From contig NC_081828.1 in assembly GCF_030867095.1 (NCBI RefSeq), forward strand, positions 50,755,434 through 50,819,433: a stretch of DNA of 64,000 nucleotides. Reading direction: 5' to 3'. The stretch comes from Alligator mississippiensis (lineage: Eukaryota > Chordata > Crocodylia > Alligatoridae). Position numbers and translations under genes: made by a program. This document shows, piece by piece, positions 46,393-58,969 of the stretch (positions are counted from its first letter, which is position 1; each line of letters opens with the position of its first letter). Below the pieces are notes generated by a model. The model did not search any database. It worked only from the letters and a program-made list of their open reading frames with translations, and had not been told where the DNA came from.

Positions 46393-46624
46393 CTCTAGTG
46401 ACATTAGTGTTTGCCTAAGTGCCCTTCTCATGGGGACTGATTAAAGCTTATTCTACACTGGAATACTAAAGTGCCTCAGCATGTGTGAGAGAGTTACCTA
46501 TAGGTGAGAGATCTAGACCAGCCACTTGGAGTTTGGTTTATACCTTTAATGCAGACTCTTAGTGTTGCAACCTCAGTCTTTGACAAAGAGTGTTTTGAGG
46601 GTCAAAGAAGAAACAGAAATTAGA

Positions 46625-47840
46625 ATCATAGAAAATTAAGTTTGGAAGGGGCCTCAAAGTCATCTAGTCCAGTGTTTCTCAACCCATGGATCATGACCCA
46701 AACTTGGGTCACAAGAGGATTTTAAAGCGTTATCTGGAGGTCTGAGGGAAATGCTGCAAGGCTGCATGGAGCAGGGCAGCATAAAGCAGCAGGAGAGAGA
46801 GGTAGGGGTCTGGATGTAGCAGCTGGAAGGGAAGAGGGGGGAGAGAGACTGTGGGTCAGAGACTGGGATGGTGTGGCTCACAGCAAGCTGATAGTTATGC
46901 TAATAGATCCCACTGTGAAAAAAGTCTGAGAACCACTGATCTAGTCCAACCTCCTGCTCAAAGCAGGACCATCCCAGACTAGATCATCCCAGCCAAAGCT
47001 TTGTATAGCTGGGCCTTGAAAACTTCCAAGGATGGAGCTTCCAGCACCTCTAGATAACCTGTTTCAGTATTTTACTAACCTCGTGAGAGAGTTTTTCCTA
47101 ATATCCAACCTAAATTTCCCTTGCTGCAACTTGAGACACTAGCTCCTTGTTCTGTCATCTGCCACCACTGAGAACAGTCTAGCTCCGTCTTTTGAACCCC
47201 CCTTCAGGTAGTTGAAGGCTGCTATTAAATCCCCTCTGTCTTGTCTTCTCTAGACTAAATAAGCCCAGTTCCCTCAGCCTGTCCTTGGAAGTCATGTCCC
47301 ACAGCCCCCTCACTGTTTCTGTTGCCCTCTGTACTCCAGATGTGGCCTCACTAGTGCTGAATAGAGGGAAATAATTACTTTCCTTGACCTACTGGCAACA
47401 CACCTACCAATGCAACCCAGTATGCCATTACCCTTCTTGGCAACAAGGGCACACTGCTGGTTCATATTCAGCTTACCATCTGCTGTAACCCTCAGGTCCT
47501 TTTCTGCAGAGCTGCTGCCCAGCCAGTCAACCCCCAGCCTGTCCTGGTGGATGGGATTCTTCCATCCTAAGTGCAGGACTTTGCACTTGTCCTTGTTGAA
47601 TCTCATGAGATTCCTTTTGGCCCAATCCTCCAATTTGTCTAAGTCACTCTGAATTCTAGCCCTACCCTCCAGCGTTTCTACTATTCCTCCCAGCTTGGTG
47701 TCATCTGCAAACTTGCTGAGGGGGTGCACTCTATGCCATCTTCCAGGTCATAGATGAATATGTTGCACAAAACCAGCCCCAGGACCGTCCTCTGTGACAC
47801 TCCATTTGATACCAGCTGTCAGCTAGACCTTCTGGGAACA
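46625..47840 (-). pseudogene. CR1 LINE, minus strand, 3' part, interrupted by a hAT
   Basis: The minus-strand frame 47,729-47,310 begins at RT motif C (SKFADDTKLGG) and continues DLDKLEDWAKRNLMRF, DKCKVLHLG and YSALVRPHLEY. The 3' end at 46,625 begins 'agaatcatagaaaattaagt', the usual CR1 tail on this strand. The copy is split by the element at 46,670-46,938. Upstream RT motifs are missing or decayed past 47,760. This is a different, older-looking subfamily from the 19-kb and 28-kb copies. Confidence 0.88.
46670..46938. mobile_element. hAT-type element nested in CR1 (269 bp)
   Basis: The ends 'cagtgtttctcaaccc' and 'gtctgagaaccactg' are inverted repeats. An exact 8-bp duplication 'atctagtc' lies at 46,662-46,669 and 46,939-46,946, both inside CR1 sequence. 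Confidence 0.92.
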
Positions 47841-47863
47841 TATTTTTGGGAGTTGCCTCAGTA

Positions 47864-48391
47864 CAGGTAACCCCCGCTTAACGCTCTTAATTGGTTCCGG
47901 GAAAACCGAGTGTTAAGCAAAACCATGCTAAACGAAACACATTTCCCCATAGGGTTTAATGTAAATAGAAATAATTGGCTACTTCTGGTTCTTGCTGTAG
48001 CTTCTCACCATCGCTGCTGCCTCTCCACACCCCTCCATCTGCCTGTTGGCTACTCTGGTCCCAAGTGCCAGCCCGTGCCCCATGCTCCTGCTGGCTCCGG
48101 CCCCATGGGGCCCCACACTCATGCTTCTCCCTACTGCTGCTTCTCCCCACCCCGCCGCCTGCCAGCCGCTCTGGCACCGTGTGCTAGCCCAGGCCCCCAC
48201 TCCTGCTCCCCTGGCCCTGCGGCACCAGGGCGGGCCCCGAGCTCATGTCTACCTGCCCACTCACCACTTCTTGCTGCTGCTGTTTGACTGAGCGTTATAA
48301 TGAAACTGGCTCAGCACCAAGTGAAATGAGGTATGAATTTTAAATGAGCGCTGTAGCGCTAATTGGAACCGTGTTAAGCAGGGGCTGCCTG
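47864..48391. mobile_element. Tc1/mariner-class (Tigger-like) non-autonomous element (528 bp)
   Basis: The left end 'caggtaacccccgcttaacg' is mirrored by 'gtgttaagcaggggctgcctg' in slightly altered form at the right. Both sides carry TA (47,862-47,863 and 48,392-48,393). Internally the ends continue as 'taattggttccgg' and 'ctaattggaacc'. TA duplications and this terminal wording fit pogo/Tigger-related elements. No transposase is encoded. Confidence 0.8.
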
Positions 48392-48393
48392 TA

Positions 48394-50929
48394 CATTCTT
48401 GGTTCCCATCAGTTTCTGTGTTCCCATCTACCTCCACTTGCTAAAAAACAGATTCATATTAGTTTACTTTAAAAATCGCTATTGGAATACTTTTGTTTTC
48501 TTAGCTTTGCGATTTAGTTTTTAAGCTTATGATAGAAAGTATTTACCAAGTGATTTCCCCTAAGTTCTAGTTGTATATTTTTTCTCAATATACAAGGAGC
48601 TAAAACATGACAAAACATTACAATACTTTCAGAATGACAATTTTGGTGGCTGTATAGTCCTTACAAGAAGACCCTCACCTGATAAAGATTTTGTGAACTT
48701 GGTGCTAGTAGTGGGCATGAACGCACAATGGGACATGCATAGAGGGTACTCTAACAGCAGTGACTTTTAATCTAATTTTTCTTTAAAAAATTAGTTGTTT
48801 GTTTTTAAACATGGCTTTAGGACTTCAACTTTTTTCCAGTGTTAATGTTTCACTTGACATGCTTTCAGACATTGTCAAATGTTTGAATTGATAATGATTC
48901 AGCTCTGTCTACAACCATTGTTTTTCCAAAATTAATTCTTAAAAAATATTTGGAACCAAGTCTGTGTCCTATTGATTTCAATGGAGCCATGATTTGGTCC
49001 TTGATTGATTTTTGTACTTTCTCAGAACTTAGAGTAATTTAGATTCCTGTTTTAATTCAGTAGACAAAACTGAATTGAGAACTTTGCTTTACGGGTGGGG
49101 AATGTAATCCAATGACTTGCCTTTATGCTGAATGAATCATACATGGTATATTTCATTACAAAAGCAGGATGTGTATTTGTTTTGAGAGGATCTTTTGAAA
49201 AGTCCTGTATTTACAACGATAAAAGACCAAGTAATTTTTGAGAATATATTTAAAAATGCCTTTCCAACATCTTTAGGAAGACCAGGGACTTTTAGAAATC
49301 TGGGAGCAACAATAATTGCTGCAGCAGAATCAATCAAATGTAGTGTTTTGAAAATGATGGAAAGTCGCATTATGGACGAACAATTGAAGTGGCATTATGA
49401 AGTGGTTTATATGTTTTTGTTTTTATGTTCCTTCCTTGTAACTTGAAGAAAAACAAAGCAAACCTAGGGACATAAAGATTCTGAAAACATGAAGATATTA
49501 CTTGCCAGGGTGAAGTAGAATTTATTCTTCAGAAAATCAGAAGCAGATTAAATATGCTTTATTAGGGATGAGATTTAAAATGGTAATCCTGAAAATATTA
49601 TAAAGCTTTATGTCCTTGTGCATTGGAAAAAATATAAAATTAGAACTTTGGGAATCATTTGATAAATAGTTTCTATCAAGCTCACAAACAAACAGGTTTC
49701 AAGCAAAGAAAACAAGTATTCCAATAGCAATTTTAAAATAATTTTTGTTTTGTCATAAGCGGAAACATGGAATAAATATTGGTTGGATAATACATTTGTT
49801 GTTGAATTTGATACTTTATATTGGTGCCTTTTCCTCCTTCAGTTGTTTGGTGAGCAAAAACTTTCCAGGTGAATTAACCTTGCAAACATTAGACTTCAGT
49901 ATAAAGCAGTATGTTTTTGAATGTTTTTCCTTATTTTTTTTTTCCCCCATGTCCATGCTCTCATTCTGATCCCTAAATGGAGGTGAATCTATGGCTCCTG
50001 GCTTGTCCTTGGCTGATTCAATCCATTCAGTCCTTTTCACACTGAAGAAAATTATGGAAACTTGGTGGATCAAATTGGTATATTGTTTCTAAAATCAGTA
50101 TTGCATTCAGTGTAGGAGAGTTCAGCATAATTACTCAAATTGAGTTATGTGGCTTTGGGAACTCACTTATTTACTAAGGCAAATAACTGTCATGTTAGCC
50201 CTTGTTCAGTTGTTATTTTTATGATGTTTGTCCAGTGTAATTAATAATAAGTTACAGAAAATGTCATGGGTATGATGATTTAGTCAGTAATGTGGTAAAA
50301 AAAAAAAAATGTCATGGTATAAATTAATCTCCTGGTATAAAATGGAGAGAGAAACTGGTTACTCTCCACTTATTAATTGCCAACCACACTTAGCACATAG
50401 ATGTGCTACGTATAGGTTTTCTGAGGCTATAATGAATAAGGTAACTTCTGAACTCAGAACTGTACTGTTAAAAAGCACATGATTCAATATATTATGTTTT
50501 TATTCCTTCCTACTTTTTCCCTTTTGCACTTGTTAGTTGTGTAAATCAAAAGTGAAAAACGTGAAGGTAAATCGAATGCAGACAATGAGTTTATTAGGAT
50601 AAAATTGGGTTTGGTAAGCTGGCTAGTTGACTAGTCGAATAATAGAGTCAATTGGTATCATTTGACTGACTGCAGTCTAAAACTGTCAAATATTCTATTA
50701 AGGCAAGAATACTGTTGTGTAGGTGGTAGCCTACCTTTTTTTTTTTTTTTATTGCATCAGAATGTCATATGTTGGTAAGGGCAGGCATAAGGCCGCCTTT
50801 CCTTTTAGGTTCTACAGAGGTTTGTGATGTACTGACATCTCTGTAATCCGTCTCGGGGCTGTGGGGTGTAGAGAGAGACCATCTCTGGCACGTGAGTTTG
50901 ATTAAAGTTGTACGGCTATAGCACTTAAG
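48394..50929. other. No recognisable feature
   Basis: About 2.5 kb of AT-rich sequence with poly-A at 50,296-50,309 and poly-T at 50,738-50,751. The frame 49,195-49,446 has no recognised motif. Confidence 0.5.
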
Positions 50930-51345
50930 GGGCAAGTCTGAATTATCAAGAGACAAGTCTGAGGAGAGCAGGAGAACAGGAGATCTGGCTGTAATTCAAG
51001 GAGGCCCTTCTAACAGCTCAGGAGCAAGCTATCCCAATGCAGCACAAGAATGGAAAGTGCAATAGGAGGCCAGCCTGGCTAGACAACAATCTAATGACTT
51101 GAAACTCAAAAAGGAATTCTATAAGAAATGGAAACATATAGTACTAAGGAAAAGTATGAGCATTGCATGGGGTCATGCAGGGAGAAAAAGGCACAATTTG
51201 TGATGCAGTGGACAAGCACATAAAAGGCAATAAAAAGGAATTGTACAAGTATGTCAAAAGTAAGAGCTTCGAAGACCAGAGAAACCATAAGCCCTTTAGG
51301 GAATGTAGAAGGCAATTTAGTTATGGGTAAATGCAGAAAAGGCTG
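50930..51345 (+). pseudogene. Ancient CR1 fragment, region before the RT core
   Basis: Translation across shifting frames gives EFYKKWKHI near 51,113, and GNKKELYKYVKSKS near 51,227 followed by REC near 51,300. This is the linker that precedes the RT in CR1, in the wording of the older CR1 groups. Stops and shifts are frequent and the RT itself is absent. Confidence 0.6.
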
Positions 51346-51349
51346 AAGT

Positions 51350-51600
51350 ACAGTATTTATGCAAATATAAGATACCTCCCAATAATTAAGTTTTGTATGT
51401 GGAAAATTTGTAAATTTGTTATAATTTTCCAGGTATAGGATCTAATTATTGGAGGATTGCCTTGAATTTGTCCCCCTTCCTCTGCTACAGCAGGGAAAAT
51501 TAAATTTGGAGGGGGGTCAGAGCTGCCTTTTCCCTCTCTTCCCCTCCCCCCCCCCCCGATTTCTTCCTCCTGCAACCCTTTCTCACCCCCACCCCTTGTC
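51350..51600. mobile_element. Partial copy of the 'tatttactcaaatataaga' inverted-repeat element
   Basis: The left end 'cagtatttatgcaaatataa' and the interior phrases 'ggatctaattattggagg' and 'aatttgtccccc' match 57,175-57,305. The right terminus is missing. It contains a 14-C run at about 51,546. Confidence 0.65.
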
Positions 51601-51876
51601 AGACTCTACTCCCCTTGAGCACATGGAAGTGAGGGGCGAAGTTGAAAGCACTGACTTTGAAATAAACATGGCTGTAGGTTTCTCAGAGATTTGATTCATC
51701 CAGAATTGACACACCTTTTTGAAACTGCTGCAAGTTTTAGTGCAGGTACTAAATAAGTACATCTTTTAAGCGCCACTTTTGTACCTACTTATAGAAAATA
51801 CAAACTAATATTTTTACAAAGAAAAGTCTCTGTCTCTGTCTCCCCGAGTATCACTCCACAAAGAAAACCTTTAACC

Positions 51877-52044
51877 CAGGGACTGGCAATTATTTCAGGC
51901 AGAGGGCCACTTAGTGAGTTTTGGCAAGCCATTGAGGGCAGCATGACAGGCAGCCAGGGCAGATAGAAAATTAATAGTTAAATGTTTTAGGAGCCTTGCG
52001 GGCCAGATAGAATGGCCTGATGGACCGTATTTTGCCTACCTCTG
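51877..52044. mobile_element. Short hAT-type element (168 bp)
   Basis: The ends are 'cagggactggcaa' and 'ttgcctacctctg'. The flanks 'ctttaacc' (51,869-51,876) and 'ccttaacc' (52,045-52,052) form an 8-bp duplication with one mismatch. The interior 'gagttttggcaagcc' recurs in the elements at 54,396 and 60,700. Confidence 0.85.
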
Positions 52045-52052
52045 CCTTAACC

Positions 52053-53353
52053 CATTACAAAACCCATGCCCACATGCCCGTACGAAGACCCACTGGCCAC
52101 CCAAACCCCTTACAATATCTGCATCATGTGCTACACACACAAGCAACTTTTAGTCTTTCAGACCAGGCAACCCTTTCCTTTTACTCCCATCTTGCTTGGG
52201 GGTAAACTATGCATGATTATTAATCTAAAGCCAGAAGGCTCATGATTTACCATATAGTTTATTGGACTGGGCCCCTGCAGAATCAACAGTTTTTAAAGCC
52301 ATGGTGACCCCGTAGCCAGCGCTGTTCAGTGTGTGTATATTCCACGTACTCCCCACAAAGGAACCATGTGCTAATTAGCTGCCCCCCCCTCATGACTGGA
52401 ACTGGGTGTTCTTGTCACAAGTCCTGAGATCCTCAAAATGTATATATAGATACATTTTAGGGCAACCTGGTCCAGCTTCCCCTCATAGAAGGCAGGGCCA
52501 AACTTATCACTGCTGCCCCTCTCTCAACCTGACACCTGAGGGATTCTGGGTAAACTGTTTGGGGCTCCGTTTGGTGATGTTTGCCTGACATTTAAAGCTG
52601 GTGAAGAAACCGGAATCATTAGAAACGGGCAAGAAAAGCATAGCTCAGCTGTGGGAGTGAAGAAGTGAAAATATATTCGTTGTAGTGGCTCACCATGACT
52701 AAAGAGTTGATATTGAGGGGATCTGAGCACAATGGCTACTACTTTATCTTATTTAGGTGTGCTGCACTAATCTATTCTTGCGGTAAATTCCCATCAGCAT
52801 GGGCTGTACTAATCTATCCTTGTGGTCGGTTTCCATCAGCATTTTTGGCACTAGGTGAGGGTGTCAGAGCTTGTTCTGGTCTATCTGAGTACTGAGCTGG
52901 TACTGCAGTACCTCCAGGCCCAGTGCTTATTTCCTCCTGGAGGAGCAACTGCCTGCTTTTAAGGGCCACACATGCACAGAAAAATCCCATCAGTGTATTT
53001 GCCCAGTATGGGCCATCTGTTTTATAGTCATGATTGGTGTTGGCTGCATTTAATTGGCTTCATAGTAGGTTTCCATTCCTAAGCACATACTGCTTTTGTA
53101 AGCAGTTTAATCATAGACAGTGTATTTAATGAGGTTTCCTTGTATATGAATGTAAAATGAGAAGCTTCCCCTCAGCGTTCTGATTTGGGGTGGGGAGGAA
53201 AACTGCATCTTGTATTCAATTAAGTGTGGTATTTAATGTCCTTTTTTACCTTATCCTTCATAAATAGGGGCAGCTACCAGATGACCAATGCAGTTGACAA
53301 CAAAGATATAGAAGAAGACAAACAGCATAGAGTAGTAGAAGAACAGGTTAGGG
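52053..53353. other. No recognisable feature
   Basis: Mixed-composition sequence. A local duplication of 'ctaatctattcttg' and 'ctaatctatccttg' phrases lies at 52,768-52,835. Confidence 0.45.
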
Positions 53354-54395
53354 CAGGGGTAGGCAATGTTTTTTGTCCGGAGTGCCAAAAACCCCCACAA
53401 TGTCTACCTTGGAAGGTGCTGGAGTACCAGCATGCCAGAAAAACAAAATGAGGGCGAGGGGTACATGGCAGGATGCCTTGCTTGTGCCCCTGCCCCCCAG
53501 CCAAGGCTCTGTAGTTGTCAGCAGCTACCCAGAGCATGGGCCAGTTGCAAACATCTGCTGCCTCTCTGCTCTGGCCCCGGCCCCGGCCCTAGCTGCCTCC
53601 CATACCTGGCCCTGGGCTCCGGGGAGGCAGCACATACTGGCAGTGCTCCCTGCTGTGCTGCCCTCAATGCTTTTGCAAAGCGGCATTGGAACCTGGTGCA
53701 GCATGGCACAGCGGTGGGTGCAGAAAGCTGCCTGCTTCCAGCTCCCTGCTGCCCTGCCACACTTCCCCTGTGTGCATGGGAGCAGTGTGAGCAGCAGCGC
53801 AGGGTTGTGCCCCTCACTGCTGCCCCCACCTACAGGGGAAGTGTGGCAGGGCGGCGGGGAGGTAAGGCAGGGAAGGCAGCTTTCTGGTACCCCCAGCTGT
53901 GTCCTGCTGCGCCGGGTTCCAGTGCTGCTTTGCAGAAGTGGTGAGAGCAGCACAGTGGGGAGTGTTGCCAGTATGTGCTGCCTGCCCGGGGCTGGGGCCA
54001 GGGCCAGGACGGAGAGGCAGCAAATGTTTGCAGCTGACCCAGGTTCTGGGTAGCTGCTGATGGCCACGGAGCCTGGGCTGCTTGCGGCAGGGCTTCCACG
54101 GGAGCAGCCCGGGCTCCATGGCTATCAGCAGCTACCGAGAGCCGGGGCTGGCTGTAGCCAGGAGGCTACAAACAGTTGCTGCCCTCCCAGCCCTGGCTCT
54201 GGGAAGGCAGCAGGTGCTGGCACTGTGCCCATTGGGGCCAGGGAGGCAGCAGCTGTTTGTAGGTTTCCGGCTGCAGCTGGCCTCGACTCTGGGTAGCTGC
54301 TGATTAGTCACGGAGCCCAGACTGTTCCCAGCAGGGTTTGCAACATCCCAGCTCCCTGCTGGGAGCAGCCCGGGCTCCCAGCTGGCAGCAGCTAC
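53354..54395. mobile_element. hAT-type element, same family as 6198-7335, inverted and lacking a clear right end
   Basis: The left end 'caggggtaggcaatgttttt' is the complement of the right end of the 6198 element, followed by the same 'ggaaggtgctggagtaccag' and 'catgccagaaaaacaaaatg' block. The interior is the GC-rich repeat field with 'cagcagctacccagagc' phrases. The opposite terminus and a target duplication were not found, and it runs into the next element. Confidence 0.7.
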
Positions 54396-55145
54396 CCCAG
54401 GGGCGGGCACTTATTTCGGGTGGAGGGCTGCTTACCCAGTTTTGGCAAGCTGTCGGCCACATGGGTAGCCCTGCCCCTTGACAGGTGCCCTGCCCCCTGG
54501 TCACCATCTTGGGACCAATGTCTTGGGGCCAGCACTGGTGGGGCCCAGAGCGGGCGCATGCTGGCAGGGTCTGTGGAGCTGGGTTCGGCTGCACCAGCAG
54601 GGAGAGTGGGGAGCTGGCCTGGCTCCATAGAGCCCCTGCTGCCTGGGACCTCTGTACTCCTGCCACCCTGCTCTGGGCCCTGCCGGCGCTGGTCCTGGAA
54701 TACTGGTGTGGGCCTCGTGCATCCATTTATTCCCAGTGCCCCTCTAGCCCTGCGGTACAGGCCAGGGGGCAGCTTGCAGCCCCAACCTCCTGCTCCGTAG
54801 CAGAGAAGGAGCTGGTGCTCGGTGCGTGTAAAAGCAGCCCCTCGCCTGCCCTGTGGCCTGTGCTGCACGCTGCAGCTGCTCACAGCCCACGTGGGGCTGT
54901 CCTCAACAGGCACAGGCAGCCTCATGCAGGCTGCGAGCAGCTGCAGTGTAGGGTGCCGGGCACAGGTAGGGGAGAGGCCGCTATTCCTGGACTTGGCTCC
55001 AGCTTGTAACCTGCCTGTGCTGGCTCTGGGCTTGCCTGTCGGGGTTGCACTGGCTGCAGCAGATGTGGCCCCCCGGCTTGCCACCACCGCCTCTGTGCTG
55101 CCCAGTGCACAAGCTCCAGGTGGGCAGCAACAGCAAACATTGCCC
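54396..55145. mobile_element. Longer hAT-type relative of the 51,877 element (boundaries uncertain)
   Basis: The left end 'caggggcgggcacttatttc' with 'cccagttttggcaagctg' following is the 51,877 family. A possible right end is 'attgcccacccgggg' near 55,140. No target duplication was found. A 372-aa minus-strand frame across it is compositional. Confidence 0.45.
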
Positions 55146-55364
55146 ACCCGGGGCATGTGGTGGTGGCAGCTCTGCCTCTGGTACAGGACACACTGTGGGG
55201 ACTGAAGATACAACTCCATGCTCTGGGTCAGAGATGAAACTTGATTTTGCTGCATGCTCTGGGTCAGAGCCACTGCAACTTCCTTATGCCCCAGGCCAGA
55301 TTCCTTCCCTATGGTTTGGATCTGGCCTGGGGCACAACATGAGTTTGATACCATTGCACTACAG

Positions 55365-55607
55365 CAGTGGTCAGCATCCCCCAGCATGTGCGCCAAGCAT
55401 CTGCTGCCAGCTATGGAGCCCAGGCTGCTCCCAGTAGGCAGCTGGGAGGCTGCAAGCCCTGCTGCAAGCAGACTGGGTTCTGTGGGCCAGCTGCAGCTGG
55501 GAGACTGCAAACAGCCACTCTAGGCTCCGGCATGTCGGCACTCCAGCACCTTCCAAGGTAGACACTTTTTTTCGGCACTCCAGCCAAAAAAATGTTGCTT
55601 ACCCCTG
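55365..55607. mobile_element. Short hAT-type element (243 bp), deletion derivative of the 6198 family
   Basis: The ends are 'cagtggtcagcatccccc' and 'atgttgcttacccctg'. An exact 8-bp duplication 'cactacag' lies at 55,357-55,364 and 55,608-55,615. It has the 'cactccagcaccttccaagg' block but only a short repeat interior. Confidence 0.93.
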
Positions 55608-55639
55608 CACTACAGAATGAAATAACTTCTTTGTAGTAC

Positions 55640-55800
55640 AGACAAGGTTCCTTGGGTGAATTTGATATCTTTTATTAGACCAGCCCAAATAGTTGGAGAA
55701 TAGTTATTCAGCAAGCTTTCGGGTTCAAAAACCCTTTGTCAGGCTAAGGAAGTTTCAGCAGTTGGTGTGTGCTCTTCCTGGATGGAATGAAAAGTGCTGC
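55640..55800 (-). mobile_element. Penelope-like element terminal-repeat fragment
   Basis: 'caaggttccttgggtgaatt', 'cttttattagaccagcccaa' and 'tgtgtgctcttcctggatgg' match the PLE repeat at 2470-2610. No protein-coding part is present. Confidence 0.75.
55709..55745 (-). ncRNA. Hammerhead-ribozyme-like core in PLE fragment
   Basis: On the minus strand this reads CTGACAA, stem II hairpin 'agggtttttgaaccc', then an intact GAAA and GCTTGCT. The first box has two changes from CTGATGA. Together with the 4226 copy, whose first box is intact, it suggests an ancestral core with both boxes. Confidence 0.45.
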
Positions 55801-57174
55801 ATTTGGTAGCATTACAGGTAGTGTGAGCATTGAACTGTAGTGTGACAGGAGGTCTCTTGGCTCCCCAGGAGCCCCTGTGAGCCCCTCTGCCTTCAGCTTC
55901 CTGGTTCCAGCAGCTGGGTGAGGAGCAGAGCTTCAGCTCTGGGGTGGCAGGTTGTTGGTGAGTGTGCTGGGGTACTGGGTTTCCTGGGGGCTGCCATTGT
56001 GCTCCCCAATCATTCTTCCCTCAATGGGAGGTGGCAAGTTGTCAGCAAGCTACAGCCCTTGGTGGTGGCAGGGAAGCAGAACTTCAGGGCCTCCTATTGT
56101 GCCCCCTGGCTGGGAGCATGCTGCTCCCTGCTATTGTTGCAGTTATGAGTTAGCTGACTAGACTTCTTGAGGCTTGACATCTAGCTGATACAGGCCAGGA
56201 TGAATTCCTGCATCTTTTTGATTTTCATCTGAGATCACGTGAAACTTTTGATGCCTACTCTTCTAGCTCATATATCGGCCATAAACAGTGCAGGTTTGCT
56301 TTCTGATCTAGAATAAGGTGTTGCATGTCCGCATATAGTAACTAATCAATTCCCACATAAGTTTGAGCAGTGCTGCAGTATGTAGCCTTGCAGGTTATAC
56401 CAGTGACAGTATCCTGTAGGAATACCAGGTTTTCAGCATCTCCAAGCCCCTCAACTGCAGTAGAGCAGCAGACTTTCCCTTACTTCTGTTTTTTTCTGTT
56501 CAGATGTACAACGTCATATTTGCTCATGACTGGAGGGGAGAGTGTTCTAGTAGATTGATATTCTTCCTGAAGCATAATTTTAATCAGAGGTGTAGTGCTC
56601 TGTTGGGGAGCGTGTATATTTTTGGGTGAATTAGAAGAAGTTATATACTAATAGATAACTTAATTATTTTTATGTGGTTTTGGCAAATTTGGACCATGTA
56701 TAGCACACCTAACTGGTTTGGTATGCAGTGTTTTGTTTAATGTTATGGGCGTGTTTAAGAAATTATCATTTCATGATGTCTTGAAGGGAACATGTTTGTC
56801 AGTCACTTTGGGTTTTGATTAACATTCACTCCTGCACCAAAAAATAGTTTCTGCTTCTTGATACGACTTGCATGTTGCTGGACTCTAGACATTCACTTCT
56901 TTTCAGGGTATTGGGTTTTTAAGAAGAGGTATGTTATTGGGATCATGAGTTAATACCAAACTTTCTCACATACACCATGTACCTTTTCCACCCAAAATCA
57001 GCCTCCTCAAATTGGGGTGCATGTCTCAAGTAGTGAATCTGTTTTTGTTGCAGGAAAAGAAGAATATCTGGAAGCAGCTGCGTGGCATTCAGTGTTAAGA
57101 TACCCATTGCTTGTGTTTGGTTAAGCAAGCTGAAGGAGTGTAATCCTGTGTTTTAACCCTCTCACAGCTGTAGC
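55801..57174. other. No recognisable feature
   Basis: Mixed, mostly AT-rich sequence with a GC-rich patch at 55,850-56,130 without motifs. Confidence 0.45.
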
Positions 57175-57840
57175 TACTGTATTTACTCAAATTTAAGACA
57201 ACCCCCCCAATTGTTAGATACTAGATATGGAAAATTATACATTTATTGTAATTTTTCATGTTTAGAATCTAGTTATTGATGGGTCCTTCTAAATTTATCC
57301 CCCCCACCACTCCTACAGGGAAAATAGTGGCAGGGAAAGCAGTAGCTGGGGGGCAGGAAGCCTGCCTCATGTCCCTTGTTGCCCTTTGGTGCTCCACCCC
57401 AATTTCCCAGCCTCTTACCTTTGCAGCTGCTCTAGCTCTGCTTGGGGCGAGGAGCAGGAGGATGGGCCAGGCAGTAGTGGTAGCTCCAGCCTCTAGCCCT
57501 GGGTCTGGGTCAGAGTTGGAGCCAGAGCCACAGGAGCTCCCCAGCCCACTCTGTGCGCTCCTTGTTTGTGCTTCCTCTGCACTCTACATCTCTTTCCTTG
57601 TATCCCCCCACCCTTGCTGCACATGTCCCTTTTTCCCTCACCTCTTTCCCTTCTCTCTGCACTATGTGCCCTCTCCACTCCACACATCTCCCTTATCTGC
57701 TGCATGAGCCACTCTGGCCTTGCCTGTATCCACAGCAGCTGCTTTCCTGGCCTGTTCTCAAATCTAGGGTGATGTTTTTATCCCCAATTCAGCATGGAGG
57801 GGGGAAAAAACCCTCATCTTATATTTGAGTAAATTTCATA
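57175..57840. mobile_element. Inverted-repeat DNA element (about 665 bp)
   Basis: The left end 'gtatttactcaaatttaaga' and right end 'tcttatatttgagtaaattt' are inverted repeats. The interior is non-coding, C/T-rich to the right. A partial relative lies at 51,350. The terminal wording resembles reptile elements placed in the PIF/Harbinger group, but I have not confirmed the class. Confidence 0.7.
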
Positions 57841-58967
57841 TTGGCTGAGCATTGTAGCTTGTGCCTGAAGCAGCAAATGAGCTCCTGGAAGCATCTTGAA
57901 GAGGCTTGTGATATGGGAACAACATTTTAGAGGAACTTGTATAAAGAGCTACTTACAGTAAAGAACTAACAGCCTTGCTACAAACCTTGCAAGGGCCTGG
58001 AAGTCCCTTGCAGCACAAAGTTCCTTCTGCTTTATCCAGGCTGTCTACTAGGATGCCACACTTTATGGGCACTCTATTTCTAGGAGGACTTGCTCTGTCT
58101 CACAGTTTGGAGAAATTTCCTTTTTCTACACTCTGCCTTTCAAAAACAAGGTGCGAGTTATATTTGGGGGGTGTTGTATGTGATTAAAATCTATTCATCT
58201 CCAGAAGTGTTCAAAAGTAGAGTTTGGCAGAACTATGTCTAGTAAAGATTTGTTTTTCTTCAAACTTATTTACTTTGGGCCTTTCTCAGAAACATTTTGA
58301 TAATCTCAAAAGTTGAAGACAAGTCTTCATTTTCCAGTTTTCTGGGTTTTTTTTGGTTTTTTTTTAACTGTTGCCCATTTTAGTTACATGGGGGGGGGTG
58401 TTGCAAAATCACACATTTTGAAAATATTCCTTTTAAAAAAGTTTCAATCTCTTATTTATCTTTCTATGGAAAGTTTTTCAAATGATATGCTGGGCAGTTT
58501 AAATGCCAATCACTAATTATATGCATTTGGCTATGAGAAATTTGCTATTTCTCTGCATATGATTCTTTAACTTTCTGCCTTTCATAGTTTAAGCCAGAGA
58601 GCTATAAAAACTGTCAGTATAAGCTTTTTAATTAATAAAGCAACAATTTCACTTTAAAATACTCATTCTACTCTTTATTTGCTTTGGCTGCTATGGATTT
58701 TTGGGAAGATGTGCTCTGTTTTTCCCTACAAGAGATGGTAAAAAAGCCCCTGCTTTGTGTGCAAAATAAAACCTAGTGTCATCTAAAGAATTTGCTATTC
58801 CTTAAGATGAAATTATTTAATATTTTTGCATCATGAATTCTGCTGGGCTATCCAGTGTTTTCATTCTTGAGCGTGATATCAGTTAAGAGTTTGATTCTTC
58901 TGCATTTTATATATTGGCAAAAAGCCCTAGTTTAGAAAAGAACACCAGCAAAAATGTACTTTACCAG
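57841..58967. other. No recognisable feature
   Basis: AT-rich sequence with T-runs. Confidence 0.5.
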
Positions 58968-58969
58968 TA

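Noticed and set aside
49195..49446. 83-aa frame as a possible exon
   Set aside because: No motif, no convincing splice sites around it, and nothing recognisable; left as unassigned sequence.
54392..55510. 372-aa minus-strand open frame
   Set aside because: It lies across two GC-rich hAT-type elements and has no domain, a composition-driven sequence and equally long frames in other registers.
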